From Clostridium sp. CAG:302 (lineage in GTDB: Bacteria > Bacillota_I > Bacilli_A > RF39 > UBA660), in NCBI GenBank assembly GCA_000431795.1, contig FR887370.1:1-58208 (forward strand): a stretch of 58,208 bases of DNA, given 5' to 3'. Below the pieces are notes generated by a model. That model was not told where the DNA came from. It did not search any database and saw only the letters and a list, made by a program, of their open reading frames with translations. Positions 1-7,575 of this stretch are shown one piece after another (the stretch's first letter is position 1; the number at the start of each line of letters is the position of its first letter). Position numbers and translations under genes: made by a program.

Positions 1-38
1 CCTTGACTTAGAGTGAATAAAAGAAGTGGGTGATAACT

Positions 39-323
39 ATGTTTGAACTAATATCAAAATATAAACCAGCTGGTGATCAGCCTGAAGCCATAAAAGAATT
101 AGTAGAGGGTATAAATGAAGGCAAAAGAGACCAAGTATTACTAGGAGCTACTGGTACAGGTAAAACATTTACTATAGCCAATGTTATAGCAAGTGTAAAC
201 AAACCAACCTTAGTACTTGCTCATAATAAAACTCTCGCAGGTCAACTTTATGCCGAATTCAAAGAATTATTTCCAAATAATAAAGTAGAACTATTTATTT
301 CATATTATGATTATGCTTTATAA
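39..323 (+). pseudogene. Displaced 5' fragment of uvrB
   Basis: The first 93 codons or so of a UvrB-like protein, reaching Walker A (GATGTGKT) and the start of the beta-hairpin (YYDY), then ending in two unrelated codons and a TAA. ATG 39 follows a GTGGGTGAT ribosome site. Bases 153-301 are identical to 2070-2218 of the full-length uvrB downstream (constant offset 1917), and only three mismatches separate 109-301 from its partner. Upstream of that, and after base 301, the two copies differ, mostly at synonymous sites. This is best read as the original chromosomal 5' end, cut off when an island inserted. It lacks helicase motifs II-VI and cannot be a working UvrB. Confidence 0.88.
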
Positions 324-346
324 AGTCTTATATTTAGGGCTTTTTT
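322..346 (+). terminator. Possible terminator after the uvrB fragment
   Basis: AAAGTC and GGGCTTT arms flank a short AT loop and are followed by a run of T. It starts at the stop codon of the truncated uvrB copy. The stem is short and imperfect. Confidence 0.45.
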
Positions 347-405
347 ATATTGTTTAGTCCAAAAAAAATACTAAAAAATACATAATAATATTAAATGGAA
401 AAAGT

Positions 406-430
406 AAATTTGTGACCACTATTCGTATCC
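406..430 (+). repeat. Left copy of imperfect 25-bp direct repeat
   Basis: AAATTTGTGACCA, six free bases, then GTATCC. The right copy at 1843-1867 reads AAATTTGTGGCCA with the same spacing to GTATCC. The pair brackets the NUDIX and integrase genes of the island. The overlapping bases 421-432 (ATTCGTATCCAT) are the inverse of 1907-1918. Candidate recombinase binding or attachment sequence. Confidence 0.5.
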
Positions 431-539
431 ATATTTGTTTAATGATATTAGTTATATTTAATAGTTATGAAAGGAATAGTGATAATATATGAAAATAATA
501 TGTTATAATATATGTTGAAGAAAGGGAGGAAGAAATTGT

Positions 540-953
540 ATGATCACTGAAAAGGCAGGATGTTTCTTAATAAAAAAAGAGACAAAAGAAATTGCATTAA
601 TATATAGAAAAAAACAAAATGACTATTCATTTCCAAAGGGGCATGTGGAGAAAGGTGAAACATTGAAAGAGGCTGCAATAAGGGAAACAGCAGAAGAAAC
701 GAAAAGAATTGCCAAAATAGTAGATGAATATGAGCCATTTGCAGAAAAGTATATTACACCACGAGGAGAAAATTGTGTTTGCTATATGTTTTTTGCTTTA
801 GATAATGGAGTGAGTGATAATCAAAGCGAAGATACTCATGATATTATATGGACACAATTTGCAAATGTTGAAGATACTTTGAGCTATGACAGTTTAAAAA
901 ATACCTGGAATTCAGTAAAAGACACAATAATTAAAATTTTAGAAAAAAACTAG
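540..953 (+). CDS. NUDIX hydrolase
   Basis: A 137-residue single-domain NUDIX hydrolase, a family that cleaves nucleoside diphosphates linked to other groups. The NUDIX box runs from about residue 34 (GHVEKGETLKEAA, then RETAEET) and keeps the metal-binding glutamates; the glycine near its end is replaced. ATG 540 sits eight bases after GGGAGGA, which fixes the start. A TATAAT lies at 504-509 but no clear -35 is visible. It is the only intact gene of the island inside uvrB, so it looks like cargo. The substrate cannot be told from sequence: mutT-like, diadenosine polyphosphate or RNA 5'-end hydrolysis are all possible. Confidence 0.85.
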   Translation: MITEKAGCFLIKKETKEIALIYRKKQNDYSFPKGHVEKGETLKEAAIRETAEETKRIAKIVDEYEPFAEKYITPRGENCVCYMFFALDNGVSDNQSEDTHDIIWTQFANVEDTLSYDSLKNTWNSVKDTIIKILEKN

Positions 954-975
954 TTATTATTAGGGGAAAATATAA

Positions 976-1168
976 ATGGGAAAAATAGATATTTTTAAAT
1001 ATGAAGAACAAAGATTAAAAAATGTTATTGCATTAATTAATAATAAAATTAAATATAATGAAGAATTATTTAATAAGCAAAAAATACAATAATTGGTGTA
1101 AAAGAAGCCGAAAGAGGTGCTCATTTTACTAGACAAGGATTAATGTCACTATATGCAACTCAAATGAA
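976..1168 (+). pseudogene. Remnant of HelD-like helicase N-terminus
   Basis: An ATG at 976 opens a 38-codon frame with a charged coiled-coil character (MGKIDIFKYEEQRLKN) that stops at 1092. A shifted frame from about 1094 then reads IGVKEAERGAHFTRQGLMSLYATQMN before running into the integrase fragment. The composition and layout recall the N-terminal coiled coil of HelD-type UvrD-like helicases, such as the intact one at 13286. The family call is tentative; that it is broken coding sequence is more secure. Confidence 0.4.
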
Positions 1169-1711
1169 TTGGAAGAACTTAAAAGTAAAAAAATGCTTAC
1201 AAAACAACGCATAAAACTGAAAACTAAAAATAGTGAGAGAGTATTGGACATTCCTGACTATTTGTTTGAAGTAATTTTGGAAGAAAGAAAGAAATACGAA
1301 AAAAATAAACGAAGAAGAATAAATGATAAAAATAATCCATTTTTAGATCAAGGATATGTGTGTTGTTCAACTTATGGTAAACCTAGAAGCAAGGGTTTTC
1401 ATAATAGGTATTATAATAAAATTTTTGAAGAAAATGATTTACCTAGAATAAGATTTCACGATCTTAGACATACTTATGCAACATTATTATTAACAAATAA
1501 TCATGGTGTAAAAGCAGTTTCTGAATTGTTAGGTCACGGAAGTACAATTATAACAACTAAAGTTTATTTTGATAAAAGTAAAGTAATAATTGATTGTTCA
1601 GAAAAAATGAATGATTATGTTAATAGAGTAATACCAAAAGAAGAGAAAAAAAGCAATGAAATTTTGCTTAATAATTTGGATACGAATTTGATCGTTTCAA
1701 AATATTTATAA
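1169..1711 (+). pseudogene. Tyrosine recombinase, C-terminal fragment
   Basis: About 180 codons covering the C-terminal catalytic half of a phage- or ICE-type integrase. Seen are the KTKNSERVLDIP beta strands, HDLRHTYAT (His and second Arg), LLGHGS (His) and a nucleophile Tyr in TKVYFDK. The N-terminal arm-binding and core-binding domains and the first catalytic Arg box are missing, and the sequence upstream belongs to another reading frame, so it should be inactive. The gene end overlaps one copy of the island's GGATACGAATTT repeat (1678-1689), as expected for an integrase next to its attachment site. Confidence 0.8.
1677..1689 (+). repeat. GGATACGAATTT repeat, copy 2
   Basis: TGGATACGAATTT at the end of the integrase fragment recurs at 1908-1920, and ATTCGTATCCA lies inverted at 421-431. 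Three copies of a 11-13-base word around one integrase remnant suggest recombinase arm-binding sites. Confidence 0.5.
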
Positions 1712-1736
1712 TAAATTATTAGATAAGTATATATTA

Positions 1737-1768
1737 AACAAGATAGTAGTTGTTACTTTCTTGTTTTC
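1737..1768 (+). terminator. Likely terminator of the integrase gene
   Basis: AACAAGA (1737-1743) pairs with TCTTGTT (1759-1765), followed by a short T-rich stretch. It lies just after the integrase fragment. Confidence 0.5.
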
Positions 1769-1842
1769 CTTTGAAATTCGTGGTAAAATAAGATTAGATA
1801 ATTTCTTTATGTGTTATTTTGTATTATTTGGTGTTATTTAAT

Positions 1843-1867
1843 AAATTTGTGGCCAAAATGTGTATCC
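1843..1867 (+). repeat. Right copy of imperfect 25-bp direct repeat
   Basis: AAATTTGTGGCCA plus six bases plus GTATCC, matching 406-430 in layout. It is followed at 1907-1920 by ATGGATACGAATTT, which is inverted relative to 421-432. It lies about 90 bases before the rebuilt uvrB start. Confidence 0.5.
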
Positions 1868-1955
1868 TACAGTTTTTAACCAAAATTTAGAACTAAAAAT
1901 AGGAAAATGGATACGAATTTTTTGGCTGTCAGTAATCGTAATAAGGAGGCAGAAT

Positions 1956-3905
1956 ATGTTTAAATTAGTAAGTAAATACACTCCATCTGGAGATCAACCA
2001 CAAGCTATTGATGCATTAGTTAAAGGTATTAATGAAGGCAAAAGAGACCAAGTATTACTAGGAGCAACAGGTACAGGTAAAACATTTACTATAGCCAATG
2101 TTATAGCAAGTGTAAACAAACCAACCTTAGTACTTGCTCATAATAAAACTCTCGCAGGTCAACTTTATGCCGAATTCAAAGAATTATTTCCAAATAATAA
2201 AGTAGAACTATTTATTTCCTACTATGACTATTACCAACCTGAAGCCTATGTACCTAGTTCAGATACCTATATAGAAAAAGATTCATCAATAAATGATGAA
2301 ATAGATGAATTAAGACATAGAGCTACATCAAGTTTAATATCTAGAAATGATGTTATAGTGGTAGCCTCAGTATCATGCATATATGGAATAGGTGAAGTAG
2401 AAGAATACAAGAAAAAGATGTTAACTCTTAATGTCGGTGATACCACTCCAAGAGACGATGTATTGAAGAAACTAGTAGAAATGTTATATGAGAGAAATGA
2501 CTTTGATTTAAAAAGAGGTACCTTCAGAGTAAGAGGAGACTCTCTTGAAATAATACCTGCGAATGAAAGAACTAACGGTTTATTAATTGAGTGGTTTGGT
2601 GATGAAATAGACCGTATTAGTGAAGTAGATACTGTAACAGGACATATTCTAAAAGATAAAAAGACAGTCTCTATATTTGCAGCATCACACTTTGTTACTG
2701 ATGAAGAAAAACTAAAGATAAGTATCGATAGAATACTAAAAGAAAAAGATGAAAGAGTAAAATATTTTAAAGAAAATAATAAATTAATTGAAGCTCAAAG
2801 AATAGAAGAAAGAGTTAACTATGATATGGAAATGCTTTCTGAAACAGGCTTCTGTAGGGGTATTGAAAACTATTCTAGACATATTGCTCTAAAAGAAGAA
2901 GGAGTACCACCATGTACCCTAATAGATTTCTTTCCCAAAGATTTTTTACTTGTAATAGATGAATCTCATGTGAGTATTCCTCAGGTAAGAGCTATGTATA
3001 ATGGCGATAGAGCAAGAAAAATGAACCTTGTAGACTATGGCTTTAGACTACCTAGTGCTCTAGATAATAGACCTCTTAAATTTGAAGAATTTGAAAGTAA
3101 ACTAAATAATGTTATATATGTTAGTGCTACTCCTGGTGATTATGAACTAGGAAGAACGGGTAACCACTATATCCAGCAGATTATTCGTCCAACAGGACTA
3201 CTAGACCCAAAGATTGAAGTAAGACCTACTAAAAACCAAATAGATAATTTACTTGAAGAAATAGAAAAAAATAATAGTGCTAACGAAAGAACAATTATTA
3301 CTACCCTTACTATTCGTATGGCTGAAGAATTAACTAACTATTTAAAGAGTCTAGATATCAAAGTAGCCTATTTACATAATGAAGTAAAATCATTAGAAAG
3401 ATTAAAAATAATAAGAGACCTAAGACTAGGTAAGTATGATGTTCTAGTAGGTATCAATCTATTAAGAGAAGGATTAGATATACCTGAAGTATCTCTAATA
3501 GCCATTATGGATGCTGACAAACAAGGCTTCCTTCGTAGTACCAGAAGTTTAATCCAAACTATAGGAAGAGCCGCAAGAAATGCTAAAGGTAGAGTTATAA
3601 TGTATGCCGATACTATATCTGATAGTATGAATGAAGCCATTACTGAGACAGAAAGAAGAAGAAACATTCAGGAAGAATATAATAAAGTACATAATATTGT
3701 ACCAAAGACAATTATCAAAGAAATACCTGAAGTAGTATCAAATGAAATAGAAGTAAAACCAAAGAAAGAAAAGAAACTAACTAAAGAAGAAAAACTATCT
3801 ATGATTGAAGACTTAACTAAAGAAATGAAAGAAGCCGCTGGTAACTTAGACTTTGAAAGAGCAATGCAACTTAGAGATATAATATTTGAATTAGAAAGTG
3901 AATAA
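1956..3905 (+). CDS. uvrB: Excinuclease ABC subunit B
   Basis: UvrB, the damage-verifying helicase-like subunit of nucleotide excision repair; it is loaded by UvrA and recruits UvrC. The protein is 649 residues, close to the usual 650-670. Walker A GATGTGKT is at residues 36-43, and the DNA-clamping beta-hairpin (YYDYYQPEAYVP) starts near residue 92. DESH is the Walker B, GRAAR lies in motif VI, and a UVR domain (LDFERAMQLRD) closes the C-terminus. ATG 1956 after AAGGAGG is chosen over an in-frame ATG at 1860, because the family starts at this point. The first 260 bases seem to come from the integrated island; the rest is host sequence. It is probably functional. Confidence 0.96.
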   Translation: MFKLVSKYTPSGDQPQAIDALVKGINEGKRDQVLLGATGTGKTFTIANVIASVNKPTLVLAHNKTLAGQLYAEFKELFPNNKVELFISYYDYYQPEAYVPSSDTYIEKDSSINDEIDELRHRATSSLISRNDVIVVASVSCIYGIGEVEEYKKKMLTLNVGDTTPRDDVLKKLVEMLYERNDFDLKRGTFRVRGDSLEIIPANERTNGLLIEWFGDEIDRISEVDTVTGHILKDKKTVSIFAASHFVTDEEKLKISIDRILKEKDERVKYFKENNKLIEAQRIEERVNYDMEMLSETGFCRGIENYSRHIALKEEGVPPCTLIDFFPKDFLLVIDESHVSIPQVRAMYNGDRARKMNLVDYGFRLPSALDNRPLKFEEFESKLNNVIYVSATPGDYELGRTGNHYIQQIIRPTGLLDPKIEVRPTKNQIDNLLEEIEKNNSANERTIITTLTIRMAEELTNYLKSLDIKVAYLHNEVKSLERLKIIRDLRLGKYDVLVGINLLREGLDIPEVSLIAIMDADKQGFLRSTRSLIQTIGRAARNAKGRVIMYADTISDSMNEAITETERRRNIQEEYNKVHNIVPKTIIKEIPEVVSNEIEVKPKKEKKLTKEEKLSMIEDLTKEMKEAAGNLDFERAMQLRDIIFELESE

Positions 3906-3920
3906 TACTTTCTTTTCTTT
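3893..3920 (+). terminator. uvrB terminator
   Basis: AGAAAGT (3893-3899) and ACTTTCT (3907-3913) form a stem overlapping the uvrB stop codon, followed by TTTCTTTTT. Confidence 0.7.
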
Positions 3921-4124
3921 TTAACATCCAAATATTAACCAAAATCCCAAACATATAAGCGTAGCATATTCAAGTAGTAATATAAATACATTACCAAAAC
4001 ATGGAGCAAATAAAGTAATTAACATCTGATAAAAAGTAATAATCATAAGAATGATAACCATAATAAGAAAAAATAACTTCCATCCAGCACACAACCTAAA
4101 AAAATTAAAAAAGTTATTAAACAT
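3921..4124 (-). CDS. Small two-helix membrane protein
   Basis: A 67-residue, strongly hydrophobic protein with two likely membrane helices (around FFLIMVIILMIITFY and ILLLEYATLICLGFWLIF). ATG 4124 is chosen because AGGTGAT lies just upstream on the minus strand, a ribosome site used widely in this window; a GTG nine bases upstream is less likely. It converges with uvrB and diverges from ireB. No family is recognised, so this is a hypothetical protein supported by its start signal and composition only. Confidence 0.5.
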   Translation of the reverse strand: MFNNFFNFFRLCAGWKLFFLIMVIILMIITFYQMLITLFAPCFGNVFILLLEYATLICLGFWLIFGC

Positions 4125-4243
4125 TACTATCACCTATAATAGTTTATGAATACATAATAAAAATGCTAATGTAAAGTTTAATAAATACTCTTGTTAAATA
4201 ATTTAAATTATGGTAGAATAAAATTGTAATAGAGGTGATATAT

Positions 4244-4489
4244 ATGGATAGTAATACTACAATACATTTTGATATATCAGAAGTAAATGATGAAGTTGTT
4301 AAAAGTACTCTTCGTGATGTTCTTGAATCCCTTGAAGAGAGAGGATATAATCCTATTAATCAAATAGTAGGATATATAATATCAGGAGATTTAGGCTATA
4401 TTTCTTCATATAAAGAAGCAAGAAACAAAATAGCCAAAATAGATCGTACAGTACTAGTAGAAGTCCTACTTAAGAATTATTTAAAATGA
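4244..4489 (+). CDS. IreB-family regulatory protein (UPF0297)
   Basis: An 81-residue IreB/YrzL-family protein. In Enterococcus, IreB is a substrate of the Ser/Thr kinase IreK and influences cell-envelope stress and cephalosporin response. The family signatures TIHFD near the N-terminus, LEERGYNPINQIVGYIISGDLGYISS and the C-terminal EVLLKNYL are all present. ATG 4244 follows AGAGGTGAT. Its TGA overlaps the ruvX start by four bases, and the order ireB-ruvX-DUF1292 is the classical Firmicute one, which supports all three calls. Confidence 0.93.
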   Translation: MDSNTTIHFDISEVNDEVVKSTLRDVLESLEERGYNPINQIVGYIISGDLGYISSYKEARNKIAKIDRTVLVEVLLKNYLK

Positions 4490-4911
4490 GATATTTAGGA
4501 ATAGATTTAGGTAGTAAGACAGTAGGTCTTGCTATGTCTGATACAACCTTAACAATTGCATCTACTTACAAAACTATATTCTTTAAAGATGAAGACTATA
4601 ATAGTACTATTAATGAAATAAAAGATATTATTAAAGAGTATAATATTACCAAAATAATATTAGGCCTTCCCAAGAATATGAACAATACCTTAGGAGAACG
4701 CGCAGAGATAACATTAAAGTATAAAGAATTACTTGAGAAATCTACTGACCTTCCTGTTATAATGTTTGATGAAAGATTAACCTCAGTAATATCAAATAGT
4801 ATTCTAATTGAGGCTGATATGTCTCGTAAAAAGAGAAAGAAAAAAGTAGATAGTATTGCCGCACAAATAATATTACAAGACTATTTAAATAAGGAGAAAA
4901 ACAATGGATAA
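4486..4911 (+). CDS. ruvX: Holliday junction resolvase-like RuvX/YqgF
   Basis: A 141-residue RNase H-fold protein of the YqgF/RuvX family, implicated in pre-16S rRNA processing and Holliday-junction resolution. The N-terminal GIDLGSKTVGLA carries the first catalytic Asp, ILGLPKNMN forms the core strand, and DERLTS and the C-terminal VDSIAAQIILQDYL supply the remaining acidic residues. The start overlaps the ireB stop (ATGA), pointing to translational coupling. The length is typical. Confidence 0.94.
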   Translation: MRYLGIDLGSKTVGLAMSDTTLTIASTYKTIFFKDEDYNSTINEIKDIIKEYNITKIILGLPKNMNNTLGERAEITLKYKELLEKSTDLPVIMFDERLTSVISNSILIEADMSRKKRKKKVDSIAAQIILQDYLNKEKNNG

Positions 4912-5191
4912 AGAAAATAAATTTAAAGTAATAGATAAAGATGGAAAAGAAATAGAGTTCGAAGTACTATTTACTTTTGAATCAGACGAAACCAAGAAGA
5001 ATTATATGGTTTATACCGATAATAGTACTGATGAAGAAGGTAATGTTAGAGTATATGCTAGTGTATTTAAACCTGATGCTGAACCACTAGAACTATTACC
5101 AGTAGAAACAGAAAGAGAATGGAAAATAATTGAAACAATACTAGATTCCATTCAAGAAGAAAACAAAAAGAATAGCGAAGAAAGTAACTAA
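4904..5191 (+). CDS. DUF1292 family protein (YrzB-like)
   Basis: A 95-residue acidic protein of the DUF1292 family; its function is unknown. The family pattern is visible: a short beta-rich core with EFEVLFTFE, KNYMVYTD and YASVFKPD, then an acidic C-terminal tail (EEWKIIETILDSIQEE region). It overlaps ruvX by eight bases and keeps the conserved ireB-ruvX-DUF1292 order, so it is probably cotranscribed. Confidence 0.9.
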   Translation: MDKENKFKVIDKDGKEIEFEVLFTFESDETKKNYMVYTDNSTDEEGNVRVYASVFKPDAEPLELLPVETEREWKIIETILDSIQEENKKNSEESN

Positions 5192-5214
5192 TTACTTTTT
5201 TTCTTGGAGGTATT

Positions 5215-6291
5215 ATGAAGAATTTTAGAAATATGGCAATAATATTACTCGTAGTATTTACTACTGTGATACTTGCTTTGGGGGTATATTATAAAGTAAA
5301 TATGGCTGGTACATCTAATTCTGATACTAAGAAAATAGTAAATATTGAAGAAGGTACTATTAATGATATAGCAAAGACTTTAAAAGATAATAATCTAATT
5401 AAAAATGTATCTATATTTAAAGTATATATAAAATTAACTAATAAGTCCAATTTAAAAGCAGGTACTTATGAATTATCTGAAAATATGGGTGTTGAAAAGA
5501 TTGTAAAGATACTTGAAAAAGGTACTAAGTATAATCCTAATGAGATATCTATTACTTTTAAAGAGGGCATTAATATAAGAAAGATAGCCACATTAATTAG
5601 TGAAAATACTAATAATAGCTATGATGATGTTATAAAGAAAGCATCTGATGAGACTTTTATAGATACTTTAATAAATAAGTATTGGTTTTTAACTGAGGAT
5701 ATTAAAAATAAAAATATCTATTATAGTCTAGAGGGATATTTATTTCCTGATACTTATAGATTTAATAATAGAGAAGTAACTACTGAAGAAATATTTACTA
5801 AGATGTTAGATGAAATGGATAAAAAATTATCTAAATATAAAGATGAAATTAATAAGAGTGATTTAAGTGTTCATGAAATAATTACTTTGGCTTCCGTTGT
5901 TGAGTTGGAAGGAGCTAAAGCTACTGATAGAAAGGGAGTAGCAGGCGTCTTTTATAACAGACTTGCTAGCAGTGCTTATCCTACTTTGGGTAGTGACGCT
6001 ACTACTTATTATGCATCAAAGATAGATGACTGGAGTTATAGCCTTACTTATAAAGAACTTAATGATTGTAAGAATAAATATAATACTAGATGTAGTAGTA
6101 ATACTGGACTTCCAGTAGGACCTATATGTAATCCTGGTATTGAGTCTATTGAAGCTACAATTAATCCAGATAAACATGAATATTATTACTTTGTTGCAGA
6201 TTGTAATGGTAAAGTATATTTAACTAAGAATAGTACTGAACATAATAATATAATTAATAAATTAAAGAAAGAAGATAACTGGTGTGCTTAA
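5215..6291 (+). CDS. mltG: Endolytic murein transglycosylase MltG
   Basis: MltG cleaves nascent glycan strands at the membrane and limits peptidoglycan chain length. The 358 residues have one N-terminal membrane helix (about 5-27), a LysM-like region, and the YceG catalytic domain with the glutamate in ASVVELEGA, followed by GVFYNRL, LGSDATTYYA and GLPVGPICNPG. GGAGGT lies before ATG 5215. Five cysteines in the extracytoplasmic part are unusual for MltG and may form disulfides (inference). It is probably the last gene of the ireB operon, since a terminator overlaps its stop. Confidence 0.95.
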   Translation: MKNFRNMAIILLVVFTTVILALGVYYKVNMAGTSNSDTKKIVNIEEGTINDIAKTLKDNNLIKNVSIFKVYIKLTNKSNLKAGTYELSENMGVEKIVKILEKGTKYNPNEISITFKEGINIRKIATLISENTNNSYDDVIKKASDETFIDTLINKYWFLTEDIKNKNIYYSLEGYLFPDTYRFNNREVTTEEIFTKMLDEMDKKLSKYKDEINKSDLSVHEIITLASVVELEGAKATDRKGVAGVFYNRLASSAYPTLGSDATTYYASKIDDWSYSLTYKELNDCKNKYNTRCSSNTGLPVGPICNPGIESIEATINPDKHEYYYFVADCNGKVYLTKNSTEHNNIINKLKKEDNWCA

Positions 6292-6307
6292 AGTTATCTT
6301 TTTATTT
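6272..6307 (+). terminator. mltG terminator
   Basis: AAGATAAC (6272-6279) pairs with GTTATCTT (6293-6300), followed by TTTATTT. The stem begins inside the last codons of mltG. Confidence 0.75.
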
Positions 6308-6361
6308 CCCCTTAAGCCTATAGTCTTTCGGGGCATTATGAAGCCTAAGGTCTTCATAATG
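6308..6361 (+). repeat. Paired-hairpin element A (GCC..GTC family)
   Basis: Hairpin 1 (6308-6333) has core GCCTATAGTC with arms CCCCTTAA and TTTCGGGG, giving two pyrimidine mismatches 3-4 bases from the core. Hairpin 2 (6334-6361) follows with no spacer: core GCCTAAGGTC inside perfect 9-bp arms CATTATGAA and TTCATAATG. The element sits between mltG and the M3-like peptidase gene. It is one of seven such sites in this window. Confidence 0.9.
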
Positions 6362-6417
6362 AAATATTTTGTTTATATTATCTATTTATATGTTATACTT
6401 GTATTAGGGGGAAATTT

Positions 6418-7575
6418 ATGAATAATAACTTATCAAAAGAACAATTAGAAATAAAAGAAAGATTAGAAAGAATAATAAATATATTTACTTATAGATATAT
6501 TAAAGCGGGTACTAAGTCAAAGAAAAACTTAATAGCTAGTGATTTAATATCATTATCTAGAATAAATAGAGAATACTTTTCTGATTTTAAGCTTAGTTTA
6601 TCTTGGGATAGTGATGATTCTTTATATACTGAGTCATTATTGAGCTGCTACAAGTATATAGAAAATATAATAATAAATCAAGATAAGTATTTTAAGATAT
6701 TTAATTCTGCGGTAGAGCAAATACTTAGCACTAAACCAAATATATATAGATATTATGGAAAAGACTATTTAAAACATCCAAAAAAAGAATTAGGAATTGT
6801 CTTTATTAGTTTTTTAGAAAGTTTTGACACAAAGTTATATAATCAATATATGAGTATGCTTGATAGAGAAAATATATTTTATGCTTCTTTAAAAGGATAT
6901 AATGGTCAAAACTATCCATTTTCAATACTAAATGAAAATATGATATTTATTGATAGTAGTTTTGAAGAAAATGTAGAATTTTATAAAGTACTTAGTCATG
7001 AATTAGGACATAGTTATGAGGCTAATCTATATTTAAATAGTGGTAGAATAAGAGAATATGATAAAACATTCAATAGTCCTTTTTATGAAGTACCATCTTC
7101 ATTCATAGAATATGCCTATATTAATTATTTAATAGAAAATAATATTTATAAAAATGAAGCTAATATGCTTTTACATGATTATATAATAGAGTTATTAATA
7201 AATAGTATATATGCAAATATTATATGTAGAATATCAGATATAGAAAGTAAATTTGATGAAGAATTAAAAATAGATGTTAAAGAGTTTACTACTTATTTAG
7301 AGACAATAGGAAGAAACTATAATGTACATCTTGCTCCCGAAAATAATAAGATATCGCTAAGAGATCCTTTTATATACGGATTTGGTCAATTATTTAGTAT
7401 ATATATGTATGAAAATTATAAGAAAGATTCTGAATACTTTAAGAGAGAATTTAATAAATCATTATTAGACTATTCACTTACTGAAGATATGTTTTCATTT
7501 AAAAGAGTAGGAGTATCTTATGAAGAATTAATAAAAGGAAATACTTTAAAGAAAGTATTAACTAAGAATAGTTAG
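6418..7575 (+). CDS. M3-like gluzincin metallopeptidase
   Basis: A 385-residue protein with the zinc motif HELGH (in YKVLSHELGHSYE) and a downstream glutamate in EVPSSFIEYA. That is the HExxH + E(x)2-3SxFxE layout of the oligoendopeptidase F / M3 group. It is much shorter than PepF (about 600 residues), so the N-terminal half is reduced. ATG 6418 follows AGGGGGAAATTT. No signal peptide is visible, so a cytoplasmic peptidase is likely. The 3' end overlaps the convergent flippase gene by 14 bases. The fold class is fairly certain, the substrate unknown. Confidence 0.75.
   Translation: MNNNLSKEQLEIKERLERIINIFTYRYIKAGTKSKKNLIASDLISLSRINREYFSDFKLSLSWDSDDSLYTESLLSCYKYIENIIINQDKYFKIFNSAVEQILSTKPNIYRYYGKDYLKHPKKELGIVFISFLESFDTKLYNQYMSMLDRENIFYASLKGYNGQNYPFSILNENMIFIDSSFEENVEFYKVLSHELGHSYEANLYLNSGRIREYDKTFNSPFYEVPSSFIEYAYINYLIENNIYKNEANMLLHDYIIELLINSIYANIICRISDIESKFDEELKIDVKEFTTYLETIGRNYNVHLAPENNKISLRDPFIYGFGQLFSIYMYENYKKDSEYFKREFNKSLLDYSLTEDMFSFKRVGVSYEELIKGNTLKKVLTKNS

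Larger units (their letters stand above)
302..1955. mobile_element. Small decayed integrative island inside uvrB
   Basis: About 1.65 kb separates the cut uvrB 5' end from the intact uvrB. It holds a NUDIX gene, a helicase remnant and the C-terminal half of a tyrosine recombinase, which is the usual gene next to an attachment site. The duplicated uvrB segment (109-301 and 2026-2218) marks the junctions. The arrangement suggests the element carries its own uvrB 5' end, so that crossover inside the shared block cuts off the host 5' end and rebuilds a full-length gene. What is seen is the duplication and the integrase remnant; site-specific integration is inference. Gene conversion after tandem duplication is the alternative. 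Confidence 0.6.

Noticed and set aside
1860..1955. N-terminal extension of UvrB from the in-frame ATG at 1860
   Set aside because: Ribosome site AAGGAGG and family start both place the ATG at 1956; the extension covers the island's repeat sequences.
3368..3667. Open frames on the strand opposite uvrB, and similar ones opposite EF-Tu and RelA
   Set aside because: They are antisense shadows of well-supported genes, with no ribosome sites or recognisable domains.
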